From positions 594,352 to 658,351 of the forward strand of contig NZ_JAMBOB010000002.1 in the NCBI RefSeq assembly GCF_023715415.1: 64,000 nt of DNA, read 5' to 3'. The notes beneath the pieces are model-generated. The model searched no databases, was not told the origin of the DNA, and was given only the letters and a program-made list of their open reading frames with translations. Positions 17,689 through 26,233 of this stretch are shown piece by piece (the first letter of the stretch is position 1; each line of letters opens with the position of its first letter). The translations under genes and the position numbers were made by a program. Origin of the DNA: Neobacillus niacini. GTDB lineage: Bacteria > Bacillota > Bacilli > Bacillales > Cytobacillaceae.

Positions 17689-18387
17689 ATGAGAAAACGA
17701 ACAAGTGGAATGGCCATGATTGCAGCATCTACATGTATAGCATTCTATTCATTGCCATTACAGAAAGAAGAAATTGCACAAAAGAAAACCATGCAGGTGA
17801 CTGAAAATCAAGGTAGTAAGATTCCCATTATGTTAATCGATATCATTGACGGGGATACCATTAAAGTCCAAGTTAACAGAAAAATAGAAACGGTGCGCTA
17901 TTTATTGATTGATACACCGGAGTCAAAAAATCGAAAAACATGTGTCCAACTCTATGCAAAAGAGGCATTCTTAAGGAATAGCGAGCTCGTAAAAAGCGGA
18001 AAGCTCACATTGGAGTTTGAACCCGGAAACACTAGAGATTCCTACGGACGAATGCTAGCCTATGTATTTGTAGATGGAAAATCGGTACAAGGAACGCTGC
18101 TGAAAGAGGGGTACGCACGAGTAGCTTATATCATGAATCCTCCATATAAATACCTTGAACCCTTTAGGAAAGATGAAAATTCAGCAAAAAGGGATAAAAC
18201 CAACATCTGGAGCAGGCAGGATTTTGTGAAGAGCTGGGGATTTAATGGCTGTTTGGGTGTCCAGAGGGACGGTTCTCATGGACACGTTAGACAAAAAGGA
18301 CCACTAGAACCGTCCCCAGATAACTACCAGATAACTATTTCCTTGATTTATAAGGAAAACGTCCAAATCCAATCCTGCAGTATTTGA
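17689..18387 (+). CDS. Thermonuclease-like (SNase) protein with repeat-derived tail
   Basis: A Ca2+-dependent secreted or membrane-anchored nuclease homologue, 232 residues as read. A hydrophobic segment at 8-24 is a signal or anchor. Catalytic-type residues are in place: D54-G-D-T, R70 and D75-T-P-E78, and R121 in DSYGR. After residue 189 the frame runs straight through REP copy 4 (VQRDGSHGHVRQKGPLEPSP) and beyond. Roughly the last 43 residues are therefore not native, and the original end has been lost or replaced. AGGGGAA precedes the ATG. Confidence 0.82.
   Translation: MRKRTSGMAMIAASTCIAFYSLPLQKEEIAQKKTMQVTENQGSKIPIMLIDIIDGDTIKVQVNRKIETVRYLLIDTPESKNRKTCVQLYAKEAFLRNSELVKSGKLTLEFEPGNTRDSYGRMLAYVFVDGKSVQGTLLKEGYARVAYIMNPPYKYLEPFRKDENSAKRDKTNIWSRQDFVKSWGFNGCLGVQRDGSHGHVRQKGPLEPSPDNYQITISLIYKENVQIQSCSI
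18256..18320. repeat. REP-like palindrome, copy 4, inside the thermonuclease frame
   Basis: It starts GGTGTCCAGAGGGACGG like copy 2. The arms GGGACGGTTCT and AGAACCGTCCCC pair around a spacer with GTTAGACAAAAAGGA. It is inserted in frame near the 3' end of the nuclease gene. Confidence 0.85.
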
Positions 18388-18464
18388 TAATTGTAAAAAT
18401 TGTAAAAATTTTATATAGTTTATCTGAAAGTCCTTTTCAATTATCCAAGGGAGGTATGATTTCA

Positions 18465-19409
18465 ATGAAATACAGACGTTTAGGGAATAGTGGGTTAAAG
18501 GTAAGTGAAATTAGTTTAGGAAGCTGGTTAACTTATGGAAAAACGGTTGAAGATAACACAGCTGAGAAAACCATACATAAAGCATATGAACTAGGAATTA
18601 ACTTCTTTGATTCTGCCAATGTTTACGAGCGTGGTGAAGGTGAACGAGTTATGGCAGGTGCATTAAAGGAATATCCACGTGAATCCTATGTCATTACGAC
18701 AAAAGCGTTCTGGCCAATGGGTGAAGGTCCGAATGATCGCGGACTATCGAGGAAGCATGTGATTGAACAAGCCAATGCGAGCTTGAAGCGAATGAACTTA
18801 GATTATGTTGATATTTTTTACTGTCACCGCTATGATCAAGAAACGCCAGTTGAAGAAACGTTGAGAGCTATCGATGATTTAATTCGTCAAGGGAAGATTC
18901 TTTATGCTGGAGTAAGTGAATGGAGTGCAGCCCAGATTGAAGAGGCAGTCCGTGTGGCTGATAAATTCCTCTTAGATCGAATTGTCGTGAACCAGCCTGT
19001 ATATAACATGTTAAACCGCTATATTGAAAAGGAAGTCATTCCGGTGAGTACGAAGCATGGGATTGGACAGGTGGTCTTTTCTCCTCTAGCACAGGGTATT
19101 TTAACAGGAAAATATAAAGTAAATACTATTCCAGAGGATAGCCGCGCATCAAATGCAGAAATCAACAACTTCATGAAGGGGATGTTGACGGAGACTACCT
19201 TTACGAAGGTAGAACAGTTAGAGAAAATCGCCAAGGAATTAGAAATCACTCTACCTAGCCTTGCGTTAGCTTGGATCTTACGTAAGCCAAATGTTGCAAG
19301 CGCATTAATTGGTGCAAGTAGACCAAGCCAAGTAGAAGAAAATGTCAAAGCCGTTGAAATTGAACTTACGAGTGAGGTTATTGAAAAAATTGAGGGAATT
19401 TTGGCATAG
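18465..19409 (+). CDS. Aldo/keto reductase (Kv-beta/YajO-like)
   Basis: A 314-residue NADPH-dependent oxidoreductase of the AKR superfamily. Visible marks: MKYRRLGNSGLKVSEISLGS, catalytic Asp/Tyr in FFDSANVY, Lys in TTKAF, His in YCHRYD, and the cofactor-binding SALIGASRPSQVEENV. AAGGGAGGT lies eight bases upstream of the ATG at 18465. It is a close paralogue of the gene at 51641 (MGEGPNDRGLSRKH, VEETLRA and GILTGKYK are shared). It is monocistronic with a strong terminator. Confidence 0.9.
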   Translation: MKYRRLGNSGLKVSEISLGSWLTYGKTVEDNTAEKTIHKAYELGINFFDSANVYERGEGERVMAGALKEYPRESYVITTKAFWPMGEGPNDRGLSRKHVIEQANASLKRMNLDYVDIFYCHRYDQETPVEETLRAIDDLIRQGKILYAGVSEWSAAQIEEAVRVADKFLLDRIVVNQPVYNMLNRYIEKEVIPVSTKHGIGQVVFSPLAQGILTGKYKVNTIPEDSRASNAEINNFMKGMLTETTFTKVEQLEKIAKELEITLPSLALAWILRKPNVASALIGASRPSQVEENVKAVEIELTSEVIEKIEGILA

Positions 19410-19480
19410 AAATAATCTTTGAGCAGACACTTGAAAAGGAAGTAGTTCAATTTTTGAGGAGAAAATAAACATAACATTAT

Positions 19481-19523
19481 AAATAGAGTGCTAAAACATC
19501 TAAGGTTTTAGCACTCTATTTTT
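19481..19523. terminator. Intrinsic terminator between convergent genes
   Basis: AGAGTGCTAAAAC pairs perfectly with GTTTTAGCACTCT around a seven-base loop. It has A/T runs on both sides, so it can act in both directions for the converging reductase and PaiB-like genes. Confidence 0.92.
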
Positions 19524-19576
19524 CAATCATTATTACGAAAAATGAATTGGAGGCACTATATACAATATTTCTAATT

Positions 19577-20185
19577 CTACAAATTTTTCCTCATAAGAGA
19601 TGCCACTTTTATGTTATCATGTTTAGCAGTGCTTTCTAGATGTTTAATAATTAACTCTTGTCGTTCTACAGGATGATTTTGGCTTAATTTAGCTTTTGCT
19701 TCAATTTTTGTGATTTTTATTTTGAACGCTACAATTCCTTTTGCCATCCCTTGGATATAATTGGGATCTACATCGTTTAAATTGTATGAGCTATCTGGTT
19801 CTTCATATTTGTATACCATATCATTTAAAGTGTCCAATATTACTTTTTGATCTTCGACTATCTCCAACTTGCCTAATAAATGGATAGATACATAATTCCA
19901 TGTAGGTGCCGCCGCCTTAGATGTTTCATACCAAGATGGCGAAACATAACAGTGTGGACCTTGGAAAACCACAAGAACTTGCTGGTTTTCAGCATCCTTC
20001 CATTGTTCGTTCGGACGAGCAAAGTGACCATATAAAGCATCTTCAGATTTTTTCAATATAAGCGGAAGATGAGTGGCGTAAGGTTCACCATTATGCTGAG
20101 AAAATAAAGTTGCAAAGCTGTACGTTTCGATAAAGTCATAATTAACTTCTTCATCGTCGATTTTAAAGTATTTTGGAATATACAT
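19577..20185 (-). CDS. PaiB-like FMN-binding protein
   Basis: A 202-residue protein of the PaiB/FMN-binding negative transcriptional regulator family (split-barrel flavin fold). Diagnostic parts are MYIPKYFKIDD, the PYATHLPLIL strand, YGHFARPNEQW, VVFQGPHCYVSPSWY and VPTWNY-like PTWNYVSIHL. The C-terminal KIEAKAKLSQNHP is also typical. In Bacillus, PaiB acts with PaiA on sporulation and degradative enzymes, but no paiA is adjacent here. GGGGTGAAT precedes the ATG. Confidence 0.88.
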   Translation of the reverse strand: MYIPKYFKIDDEEVNYDFIETYSFATLFSQHNGEPYATHLPLILKKSEDALYGHFARPNEQWKDAENQQVLVVFQGPHCYVSPSWYETSKAAAPTWNYVSIHLLGKLEIVEDQKVILDTLNDMVYKYEEPDSSYNLNDVDPNYIQGMAKGIVAFKIKITKIEAKAKLSQNHPVERQELIIKHLESTAKHDNIKVASLMRKNL

Positions 20186-20318
20186 TATGGATTCACCCCG
20201 TAGTAATTATCTTTTAATCTACCTTTTATCGTATGCTGTTAGGAATTAATGAATAACTATCGTATTACCATTCTATTTCTCTATACAAATAGGTTAATCC
20301 TGCATTAGGTAAAATTAT

Positions 20319-20340
20319 ATTAATCGGTTAACCAATTAAT
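20319..20340. promoter_or_regulatory. 22-base palindrome, operator candidate
   Basis: ATTAATCGGTTAACC continuing into AATTAAT is an inverted repeat of 11-base half-sites with one mismatched pair, centred on GTTAAC. It lies 134 bases upstream of the PaiB-like gene. It may be a binding site for a dimeric regulator. The 20186-20637 stretch otherwise shows no gene that I can support. Confidence 0.45.
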
Positions 20341-20493
20341 TTTGATGTTCTTAGGCTATCATAGGTTTCTTCCACTGGAAAAAGACATGCATAAATAAGC
20401 ATATCTTTTAAATTTGCCTTTGTAGCTAGACGTTAAACCTAACACCTTACGAAACACAAGCGGGATATGTTTGATCCTTTCTGTAACAATAGC

Positions 20494-20521
20494 AAAAAGC
20501 CGTTTCCAATAGGGAACGGCT
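20494..20521 (-). terminator. Hairpin with T-run on the minus strand
   Basis: AGCCGTTCCC and GGAAACGGCT form a ten-base stem (one mismatch) followed on the minus strand by five Ts. A 65-codon frame runs through it, so a gene here is unlikely. It may be a relic of a lost minus-strand gene. Confidence 0.5.
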
Positions 20522-20637
20522 ATTCGGGTTTTGTGCTTAAATTCGAGATGAGACAAGAATCATTCAACTAGGAGCATATTAAACAAAAATGGCCATCTAG
20601 ACTAACTTCAAATTATTCAGAAAATTTAATTTTTATA

Positions 20638-20667
20638 TTGATTTTTTAGTGGGCTCTAATTTATAAT
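20638..20667 (+). promoter_or_regulatory. Sigma-A promoter of the opine-type catabolic operon
   Basis: TTGATT (20638-20643), an 18-base spacer and TATAAT (20662-20667). It precedes the GntR regulator gene by about 100 bases. Confidence 0.75.
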
Positions 20668-20669
20668 GA

Positions 20670-20685
20670 GTATGTACAGACATAC
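20670..20685 (+). promoter_or_regulatory. Candidate GntR operator
   Basis: GTATGT and ACATAC form a perfect inverted repeat with a four-base spacer. It starts two bases after the -10 box, so it covers the transcription start. Binding there by the regulator encoded next would block transcription; this is an inference from position. Confidence 0.6.
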
Positions 20686-20770
20686 GAACATTCGAACATA
20701 AATGTCAAAAGCAGCAGATTATCAAATTAAACGGAGCAGTGGCAAAAAATGAATGATATGAGGGATTAGC

Positions 20771-21481
20771 ATGAAACACCTAATTAATGAAGAAAGTGGG
20801 ATTCCACTTTATTATCAAATCAAGGAACTAATAAAGAAGAAAATCGATAGTGGGGAATGGAAAGGTGGAGATAAAATTCCAAATGAAATGGAAATGACGG
20901 AAAATTTACAAGTTAGCCGTTCAACCATCCGTCAGGCCATTTTGGATTTAGTCAATGAAGGAATCTTAACCAGAAAAAAAGGGGTAGGCACCTTTGTTGC
21001 CAAACCGAAATATGAAGGGAACTTTATTCATTTTGCCTATCCGAATGAGCTTGGGACCAAGCATATCCCGTTAAGTATGAAAATGATTGATAGTTCGATG
21101 GCAAAAGTAAAACAACTCAATTTAACAGAAAATGAAAAAGTCTATGAAATCATTCGTTTGCGTTATTTTTACGATGAAGTGGCAGCGATTGAAAAATCAT
21201 ATGTCCCTGTCAATTTGGTTCCGAATTTATTAGAGGAAAAATTAGAGGGCACACTGTTTGAACTAATCACGGAAAAATATCAAATCTCGATTACAAGGTA
21301 TAAGAATTATATCGAACCAATCTTACTAGATTCCAATGAAGCAAGGGTGTTAGAAGTTGAGCCCAATCAACCAGCTTTGAAAATTACCAAGCTATGGATG
21401 ACGCCACAAGGAACACCCGTGGTGCTTAGTACTAGTATTTTCAGGGGGGATCGATGTAAATTGCTGTTCAGTTCAGAGTAA
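20771..21481 (+). CDS. GntR-family (HutC/UTRA) transcriptional regulator
   Basis: A 236-residue ligand-responsive repressor. The winged helix-turn-helix is in residues 8-75 (GIPLYYQIKELIKKKIDSG, VSRSTIRQAILDLVNEGIL, KKGVGTFVA). The rest is a UTRA effector domain (YEIIRLRYFYDEVAAIEKSY, NQPALKITKLWMTPQGTPVV). It is the first gene of an operon with a lyase, a TAXI-TRAP transporter and an opine-type dehydrogenase. It probably senses the substrate or a product, and a palindrome over the operon's start site is a likely target. Confidence 0.9.
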   Translation: MKHLINEESGIPLYYQIKELIKKKIDSGEWKGGDKIPNEMEMTENLQVSRSTIRQAILDLVNEGILTRKKGVGTFVAKPKYEGNFIHFAYPNELGTKHIPLSMKMIDSSMAKVKQLNLTENEKVYEIIRLRYFYDEVAAIEKSYVPVNLVPNLLEEKLEGTLFELITEKYQISITRYKNYIEPILLDSNEARVLEVEPNQPALKITKLWMTPQGTPVVLSTSIFRGDRCKLLFSSE

Positions 21482-21536
21482 TTCAAACGTTATACTTTTG
21501 TATTAAAAATATAAAAAAAAGGGATGAAACGATCCA

Positions 21537-23015
21537 ATGAGAGAACGACTAAAAGCTGACCTTTCAGATGAGGTCATTGATTATCTTCTAATGCCAGCTC
21601 TACTAGCTGACAAAAACCGTTCATTCAACAACATGATGAGCATTAATAAAGGGCATTTATTCATGCTCATCGCACAAGGAATCGTTACTTCTGAGGTAGG
21701 AAAAAAAATAATGGATGCCCTTGATGAAATTAGTCAACAGGGTGCAGATCGTTTAGAGTTAAATCCGAAACTGGAAGAATTATATTTTAATATTGAAGCT
21801 GCCCTGATTAAACTAGTAGGAGTGGAGGTAGGGGGCCAGTTGCACACGGGAAGAAGCAGGAATGATATCTATGCAACGGTTGCCAGAATGAATAGCCGTG
21901 ATTCTCTTTTAACCATAAGTGAGCTACTTCTTCAGCTAAGGGATGAAATACTGACGATTGCTGAAAATTCGCTTTATATGGTGATGTCTGGGTATACCCA
22001 TATGCAGCCTGCTGAACCTATCACCCTTGCCCATTACCTATCAGCCATACTTCACTCACTTGAGAGGGACCAGACAAGATTTCAACAGACCTTCAACCAG
22101 ATCAACATTTCCCCGCTAGGTGCGGGTGCAATGGCCTCAACATCTTTTCCCATAAACCGCCAAGAAACTTCAGAACTGCTAGGATTCGACCGTGCCATGG
22201 CCAACTCCCTGGATGGGGTTGCTTCCAGAGATTATGTTTTGGAAACGATTTCCTCTATGAATATACTAATGAATAATTTAAGCCGTTTTTGTCATGACTT
22301 ATACATTTGGAGCACAGATGAATTTGGAGTAGTAGAGGTAGGAGATGGCGTTGCTGCTTCCAGTAGTATCATGCCTCAGAAGAAAAATCCAATCACACTA
22401 GAACATATTAAAGCAAAGTCAGGTCATATCATTGGGGCGCTCGTTTCCGCAACATCTTGCTTGAAAAATACTTCCTATGGTCACTCCAGGGATACGGCAG
22501 AAAGTCTTAAATATCTTTGGGATTCATTTTCCGAAGTAGAAGCCAGCCTTCATTTATTGATTGCGACCGTCAAGACATTGAAATTTAACGAGGAAAAAAT
22601 ATTCCACCGTTCCTTGGAAAACTTCTCAACCCTAACGGAATTAGCCAATACCATTGTGCGGGAAGCGAATATCTCCTTTAGAGAAGCGCATCAGGTGGTA
22701 GGGAATTTAGTGATTGAAATGATCGAGCGAAAAATTCCAGTGACGCAAATCGATGCAAAACTAATCGATGATATTGCTAAAAAGGTCATTGGAAAGGAAA
22801 TCTCGATATCAGTAGAAGGAATTAGAAAAGCTTTAGATCCAATCGAAAATGTAGAATCGAAGAATACCTTTGGAGGACCTGCCCCGTCAGAAGTGAAAAA
22901 GCAATTAACTTCATTAAAGGAACAAATTGAACTGGATAAAAACTGGTTGGAGCACCAGCAGAAGCGGATAACAGAAAAAATCAAACAATTGTCAGAGGCT
23001 CATGTAAAAAATTAA
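21537..23015 (+). CDS. Argininosuccinate lyase-like C-N lyase
   Basis: A 492-residue enzyme of the aspartase/fumarase/argininosuccinate lyase superfamily. It would remove a substituted amine from a succinyl-type substrate by beta-elimination. The superfamily signature SSIMPQKKNP is near residue 278, the HTGRSRND segment near 103, and the catalytic-region YTHMQPAEP near 158. It is about 30 residues longer than typical ArgH. No other arginine gene is nearby. Its place behind a GntR regulator and before a transporter and an opine-type dehydrogenase points to catabolism of an N-substituted amino acid rather than arginine synthesis. A weak site, AAAAGGGATG, precedes the ATG. Confidence 0.85.
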   Translation: MRERLKADLSDEVIDYLLMPALLADKNRSFNNMMSINKGHLFMLIAQGIVTSEVGKKIMDALDEISQQGADRLELNPKLEELYFNIEAALIKLVGVEVGGQLHTGRSRNDIYATVARMNSRDSLLTISELLLQLRDEILTIAENSLYMVMSGYTHMQPAEPITLAHYLSAILHSLERDQTRFQQTFNQINISPLGAGAMASTSFPINRQETSELLGFDRAMANSLDGVASRDYVLETISSMNILMNNLSRFCHDLYIWSTDEFGVVEVGDGVAASSSIMPQKKNPITLEHIKAKSGHIIGALVSATSCLKNTSYGHSRDTAESLKYLWDSFSEVEASLHLLIATVKTLKFNEEKIFHRSLENFSTLTELANTIVREANISFREAHQVVGNLVIEMIERKIPVTQIDAKLIDDIAKKVIGKEISISVEGIRKALDPIENVESKNTFGGPAPSEVKKQLTSLKEQIELDKNWLEHQQKRITEKIKQLSEAHVKN

Positions 23016-23143
23016 TAGAGTATGTTGTGGTTGTAGTCTTAGGGGAACTTCTAGGATGAAGGGAGGACGTTTGTTTTAAAAAGACGGAATATTTTTTATA
23101 TTCATAAAAATCATAGTCTATTAAAAACAAGGGGGAAATTTCA

Positions 23144-24160
23144 TTGAAAAAAGGCCTTTCAAAGCTATTTATCTTATGTATTGCACTGATGTTTGCATTA
23201 GCAGGCTGCTCTGACAGTAGTACATCCGGTGAAACCGGTGGAAATGATTCAAAACAAAAAGAGTATAAACTCCTTTTAGGTACATCCAGTCAAGGCGGTA
23301 CTTACTATGTATGGGGAGGCGGTTGGGCCGACATTATTGGAAAGAACGTACCAGGTACGGACGTTGCCGTCGAGGTTACCGGTGGTCCAAACTCAAATAT
23401 TCAACTAATCGAAAGTGGAGATATGGATTTAGGGTTTGTTACCGCTTGGCTTGGCGGTGAAGCTTATAATGGCGAAGGCTGGGCAGATAAAAAGTATGAG
23501 AAGATTCGGTCCATTTTCCCAATGTACGCAAGTGTCATGCATATGTATAGTCTGAAAGATAGTGGAATTAAAACGATTAGTGATTTTGCAGGTAAAAATG
23601 TAAGTACGGGTGCTCCGGGCAGTACGAGTGCTGAGGCAGGAAATGGCCTATTGGAGGTTTTAGGAATTAAACCAAATCGTGTAAGTGGAGTACCTACCAA
23701 TACATCAATTGATGGTTTACGCGATGGAACGATTGATGCCGGATTCGCGGTAACGGGTGTTCCGGGTCCATTCATGTTAGACCTTGAGACCACACATGAA
23801 GTTGAACATATCGGCTTAACAGAAGAGGAAATGAAAAAAGCATTAGAAAAGTATCCATATTGGTCAGAAGCTATTGTCCCAAAAGGAACCTACAAGCATC
23901 AGACAGAAGATCTGTTACTCCCAGGGTTTTGGAACATTGCGATTGCATCTAAAGACTTACCAGACGATCTAGTCTATAACCTTGTCAAAACGACGTTCGA
24001 AAAACATGAAGAATTATTAGCTGTCGACCCAAGTGCGAAAGAAACATTGGTAGAAAATTTAAAATATAGTACCATTCCGTATCACCCAGGTGCCGTAAAA
24101 TATTATCAAGAAGTTGGAATTGAAATACCTGATCACCTTCTTCCGCCAAAAGCAAAATAA
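23144..24160 (+). CDS. TAXI-family TRAP transporter substrate-binding lipoprotein
   Basis: A 338-residue extracytoplasmic binding protein anchored by lipid. Signal peptide with lipobox ALAGC, Cys at about residue 22, then a Ser/Gly/Asn linker. The mature part has the TAXI marks: LLGTSSQGGTYYVWGGGWAD, NIQLIESGDMDLGFVTA and GAPGSTSAEAGNG. The start is TTG with AAGGGGGAAA upstream. It feeds the fused permease downstream. The substrate is unknown but likely the lyase/dehydrogenase substrate. Confidence 0.92.
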   Translation: MKKGLSKLFILCIALMFALAGCSDSSTSGETGGNDSKQKEYKLLLGTSSQGGTYYVWGGGWADIIGKNVPGTDVAVEVTGGPNSNIQLIESGDMDLGFVTAWLGGEAYNGEGWADKKYEKIRSIFPMYASVMHMYSLKDSGIKTISDFAGKNVSTGAPGSTSAEAGNGLLEVLGIKPNRVSGVPTNTSIDGLRDGTIDAGFAVTGVPGPFMLDLETTHEVEHIGLTEEEMKKALEKYPYWSEAIVPKGTYKHQTEDLLLPGFWNIAIASKDLPDDLVYNLVKTTFEKHEELLAVDPSAKETLVENLKYSTIPYHPGAVKYYQEVGIEIPDHLLPPKAK

Positions 24161-24191
24161 GACAGGATTTCTAAATTAGAATGATAAAAAA

Positions 24192-24243
24192 TGAGCCTTC
24201 TTGGTGAGCTTGGCAGGCAAAACCTGATGCCAAGAAGAGCTCG
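24192..24243 (+). promoter_or_regulatory. Long hairpin between binding-protein and permease genes
   Basis: GAGCCTTCTTGG pairs with CCAAGAAGAGCTC, and an inner CTTGGCAGG/CCTGATGCCAAG stem stacks inside it. No T-run follows. It probably protects or partly terminates the mRNA so that more binding protein than permease is made. Confidence 0.6.
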
Positions 24244-24260
24244 ATTTTCGGGGGTGCTCT

Positions 24261-26219
24261 GTGTCTCAAAACCAAACAACTGAATTGGGAATACAAGAGG
24301 AATCGAGTTCAAAGAGAAACTTACAAGGCTTCAATTTAAAAATCTTTACGGTAATCGCTGTTTTTATGTCTTTATTTCATATTTACGTGTTAGGGTTTTA
24401 CCCAATCACCCCATGGATACTATATACGGTCCACTTAGGGTTGGGAGCTATCTTGGTTCTAATGCTCTATCCGATGAAAAAATCACTATCCAATAATGGC
24501 ATAATGGTTACTTCAATAATCGATTATATTTTAATCGGACTTAATTTCTTTGCGGGCGCCTACCTGATTGTTGAAATGGAAGAGTTGGTATTCAGAATCG
24601 GTGTTGCACCTACACCCATGGATTTATTTGTCAGCATTATATTAATTATAACCGTACTCGAAATTACTAGAAGGACAACAGGCTTGATTTTGCCAATCCT
24701 GGCTGTACTATTTATTGCCTATGCTCACTATGGACAATTTATCCCTGGTGACCTCGGCCACCGAGGCTACAGTTGGGATCGAATTTTAAGTTATTTAAAC
24801 AGTATGGATGCGATTTTCAGTGTTCCTATTGGGGCTTCCGCCACCTTTGTTTTTCTTTTTATCTTATTTGGCTCGTTTTTAGCTGAAACGGGAGGCAGTA
24901 AGTTTTTTATTGACTTTGCCATTGGAGTAGCTGGAGGAAGAAGGGGTGGACCAGCAAAAGCAGCGGTACTCTCAAGTGCGCTTTTTGGTACAGTGTCTGG
25001 GAACTCAGTAGCGAATGTCGTTTCTACGGGTGTGTTTACGATCCCATTAATGAAGAAAATTGGCTATTCCCCTCGGTATGCAGGGGCGGTTGAAGCCGTT
25101 GCCTCTACAGGCGGACAAATTATGCCCCCAATCTTAGGTTCGGCTGCCTTTATCATGGCCCAGTTACTTGGCGTATCCTATTTGAATATAGTGGTTGCTT
25201 CGATTATCCCTGCATTGCTGTACTTTTTTACCGTTATGATTATGATCGATTTTCAAGCGGCAAAATTGGGATTAAAGGGGTTGCCAAAGCATCAACTGCC
25301 GAATATCAAGAAAGTATTAATAAATGATGGCCACTTATTTATTCCGTTGATTGTGTTAATTTTTACGATGACGATTTTAAAAACAAGCCCAATTAAAGCA
25401 GCAATCTGGGCAATCGCCTCAACGATTATCGTTTCCTTTTTGAAAAAACATTCGAGAGTGACCATTTCGAAAATTATTAAATGTTTAGCTGGCGGAGCAG
25501 AATCTGCTTTAAGTATGATTGCGGCCTGTGCCACTGCCGGTCTAATCATTGGAGTGTTAAACCTTACAGGTGCAGGGTTAAAATTCGCTTCTATCATCGT
25601 ATCACTAGCGGGAGATAATCTAGTTTTAGCTTTAATTCTTACGATGGTTGCAACCATCATCCTAGGAATGGGATTACCTACAACTGCAGCTTACTTAATC
25701 ACTGCGGCAGTTGTTGCACCAGCACTCGTCCAGATGGGGGTCACTCCTTTATCTGCCCATATGTTTGTATTCTATTTTGCATGTCTATCTGCGTTTACAC
25801 CGCCTGTTGCGCTTGCCGCTTATGCAGCAGCCGGAATCGCCAATGCGAAGCCAATGCAGGTTGGATTAACAGCCTGTAAGATTGGAATCGTCGCGTTTAT
25901 TATTCCATTTGTGTTTGTATACGGACCAGCCATCTTGATGCAGGGGACCGCCGGTGAAATTATCATGGCGACAATCACAGCATTAATCGGGGCGTTTGTG
26001 TTGGCTTGTGCGGTGGAAGGTTGGTTTATTGGGAAACGGGCGACTATCATCACTCGAGTTCTACTTGGTGTCGCTTCGATTACACTCATTGATCCAGGTC
26101 TAGTAACGGATTTAATCGGTCTTGGACTTATTTTAGCAGCGGGACTTTTCCACCACTTTGTTGGTCCTAAAAAAGTAGAGGATTCATTGCAAAACCAAAT
26201 ACCACAAAATATAAAGTAA
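24261..26219 (+). CDS. TRAP transporter fused permease (small plus large subunits)
   Basis: A 652-residue polytopic membrane protein, the 4TM-12TM fused permease that pairs with TAXI binding proteins and is driven by an ion gradient. Residues 25-150 are the DctQ-like part. The remainder is DctM-like with FGTVSGNSVANVVSTG, STGGQIMPPILGSAAF and GMGLPTTAAYLI, and FTPPVALAAYAAAGIANA near the end. The start is GTG with GGGGGTG upstream. Next is the dehydrogenase, 14 bases downstream. Confidence 0.93.
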   Translation: MSQNQTTELGIQEESSSKRNLQGFNLKIFTVIAVFMSLFHIYVLGFYPITPWILYTVHLGLGAILVLMLYPMKKSLSNNGIMVTSIIDYILIGLNFFAGAYLIVEMEELVFRIGVAPTPMDLFVSIILIITVLEITRRTTGLILPILAVLFIAYAHYGQFIPGDLGHRGYSWDRILSYLNSMDAIFSVPIGASATFVFLFILFGSFLAETGGSKFFIDFAIGVAGGRRGGPAKAAVLSSALFGTVSGNSVANVVSTGVFTIPLMKKIGYSPRYAGAVEAVASTGGQIMPPILGSAAFIMAQLLGVSYLNIVVASIIPALLYFFTVMIMIDFQAAKLGLKGLPKHQLPNIKKVLINDGHLFIPLIVLIFTMTILKTSPIKAAIWAIASTIIVSFLKKHSRVTISKIIKCLAGGAESALSMIAACATAGLIIGVLNLTGAGLKFASIIVSLAGDNLVLALILTMVATIILGMGLPTTAAYLITAAVVAPALVQMGVTPLSAHMFVFYFACLSAFTPPVALAAYAAAGIANAKPMQVGLTACKIGIVAFIIPFVFVYGPAILMQGTAGEIIMATITALIGAFVLACAVEGWFIGKRATIITRVLLGVASITLIDPGLVTDLIGLGLILAAGLFHHFVGPKKVEDSLQNQIPQNIK

Positions 26220-26233
26220 ATGGAGGAATTATC

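Noticed and set aside
20359..20556. 65-codon minus-strand frame
   Set aside because: It runs through an apparent terminator hairpin and matches no family I know; basic composition suggests chance.
21537..23015. True biosynthetic argH
   Set aside because: No argG or other arginine gene is nearby, and the operon holds a regulator, transporter and opine-type dehydrogenase.
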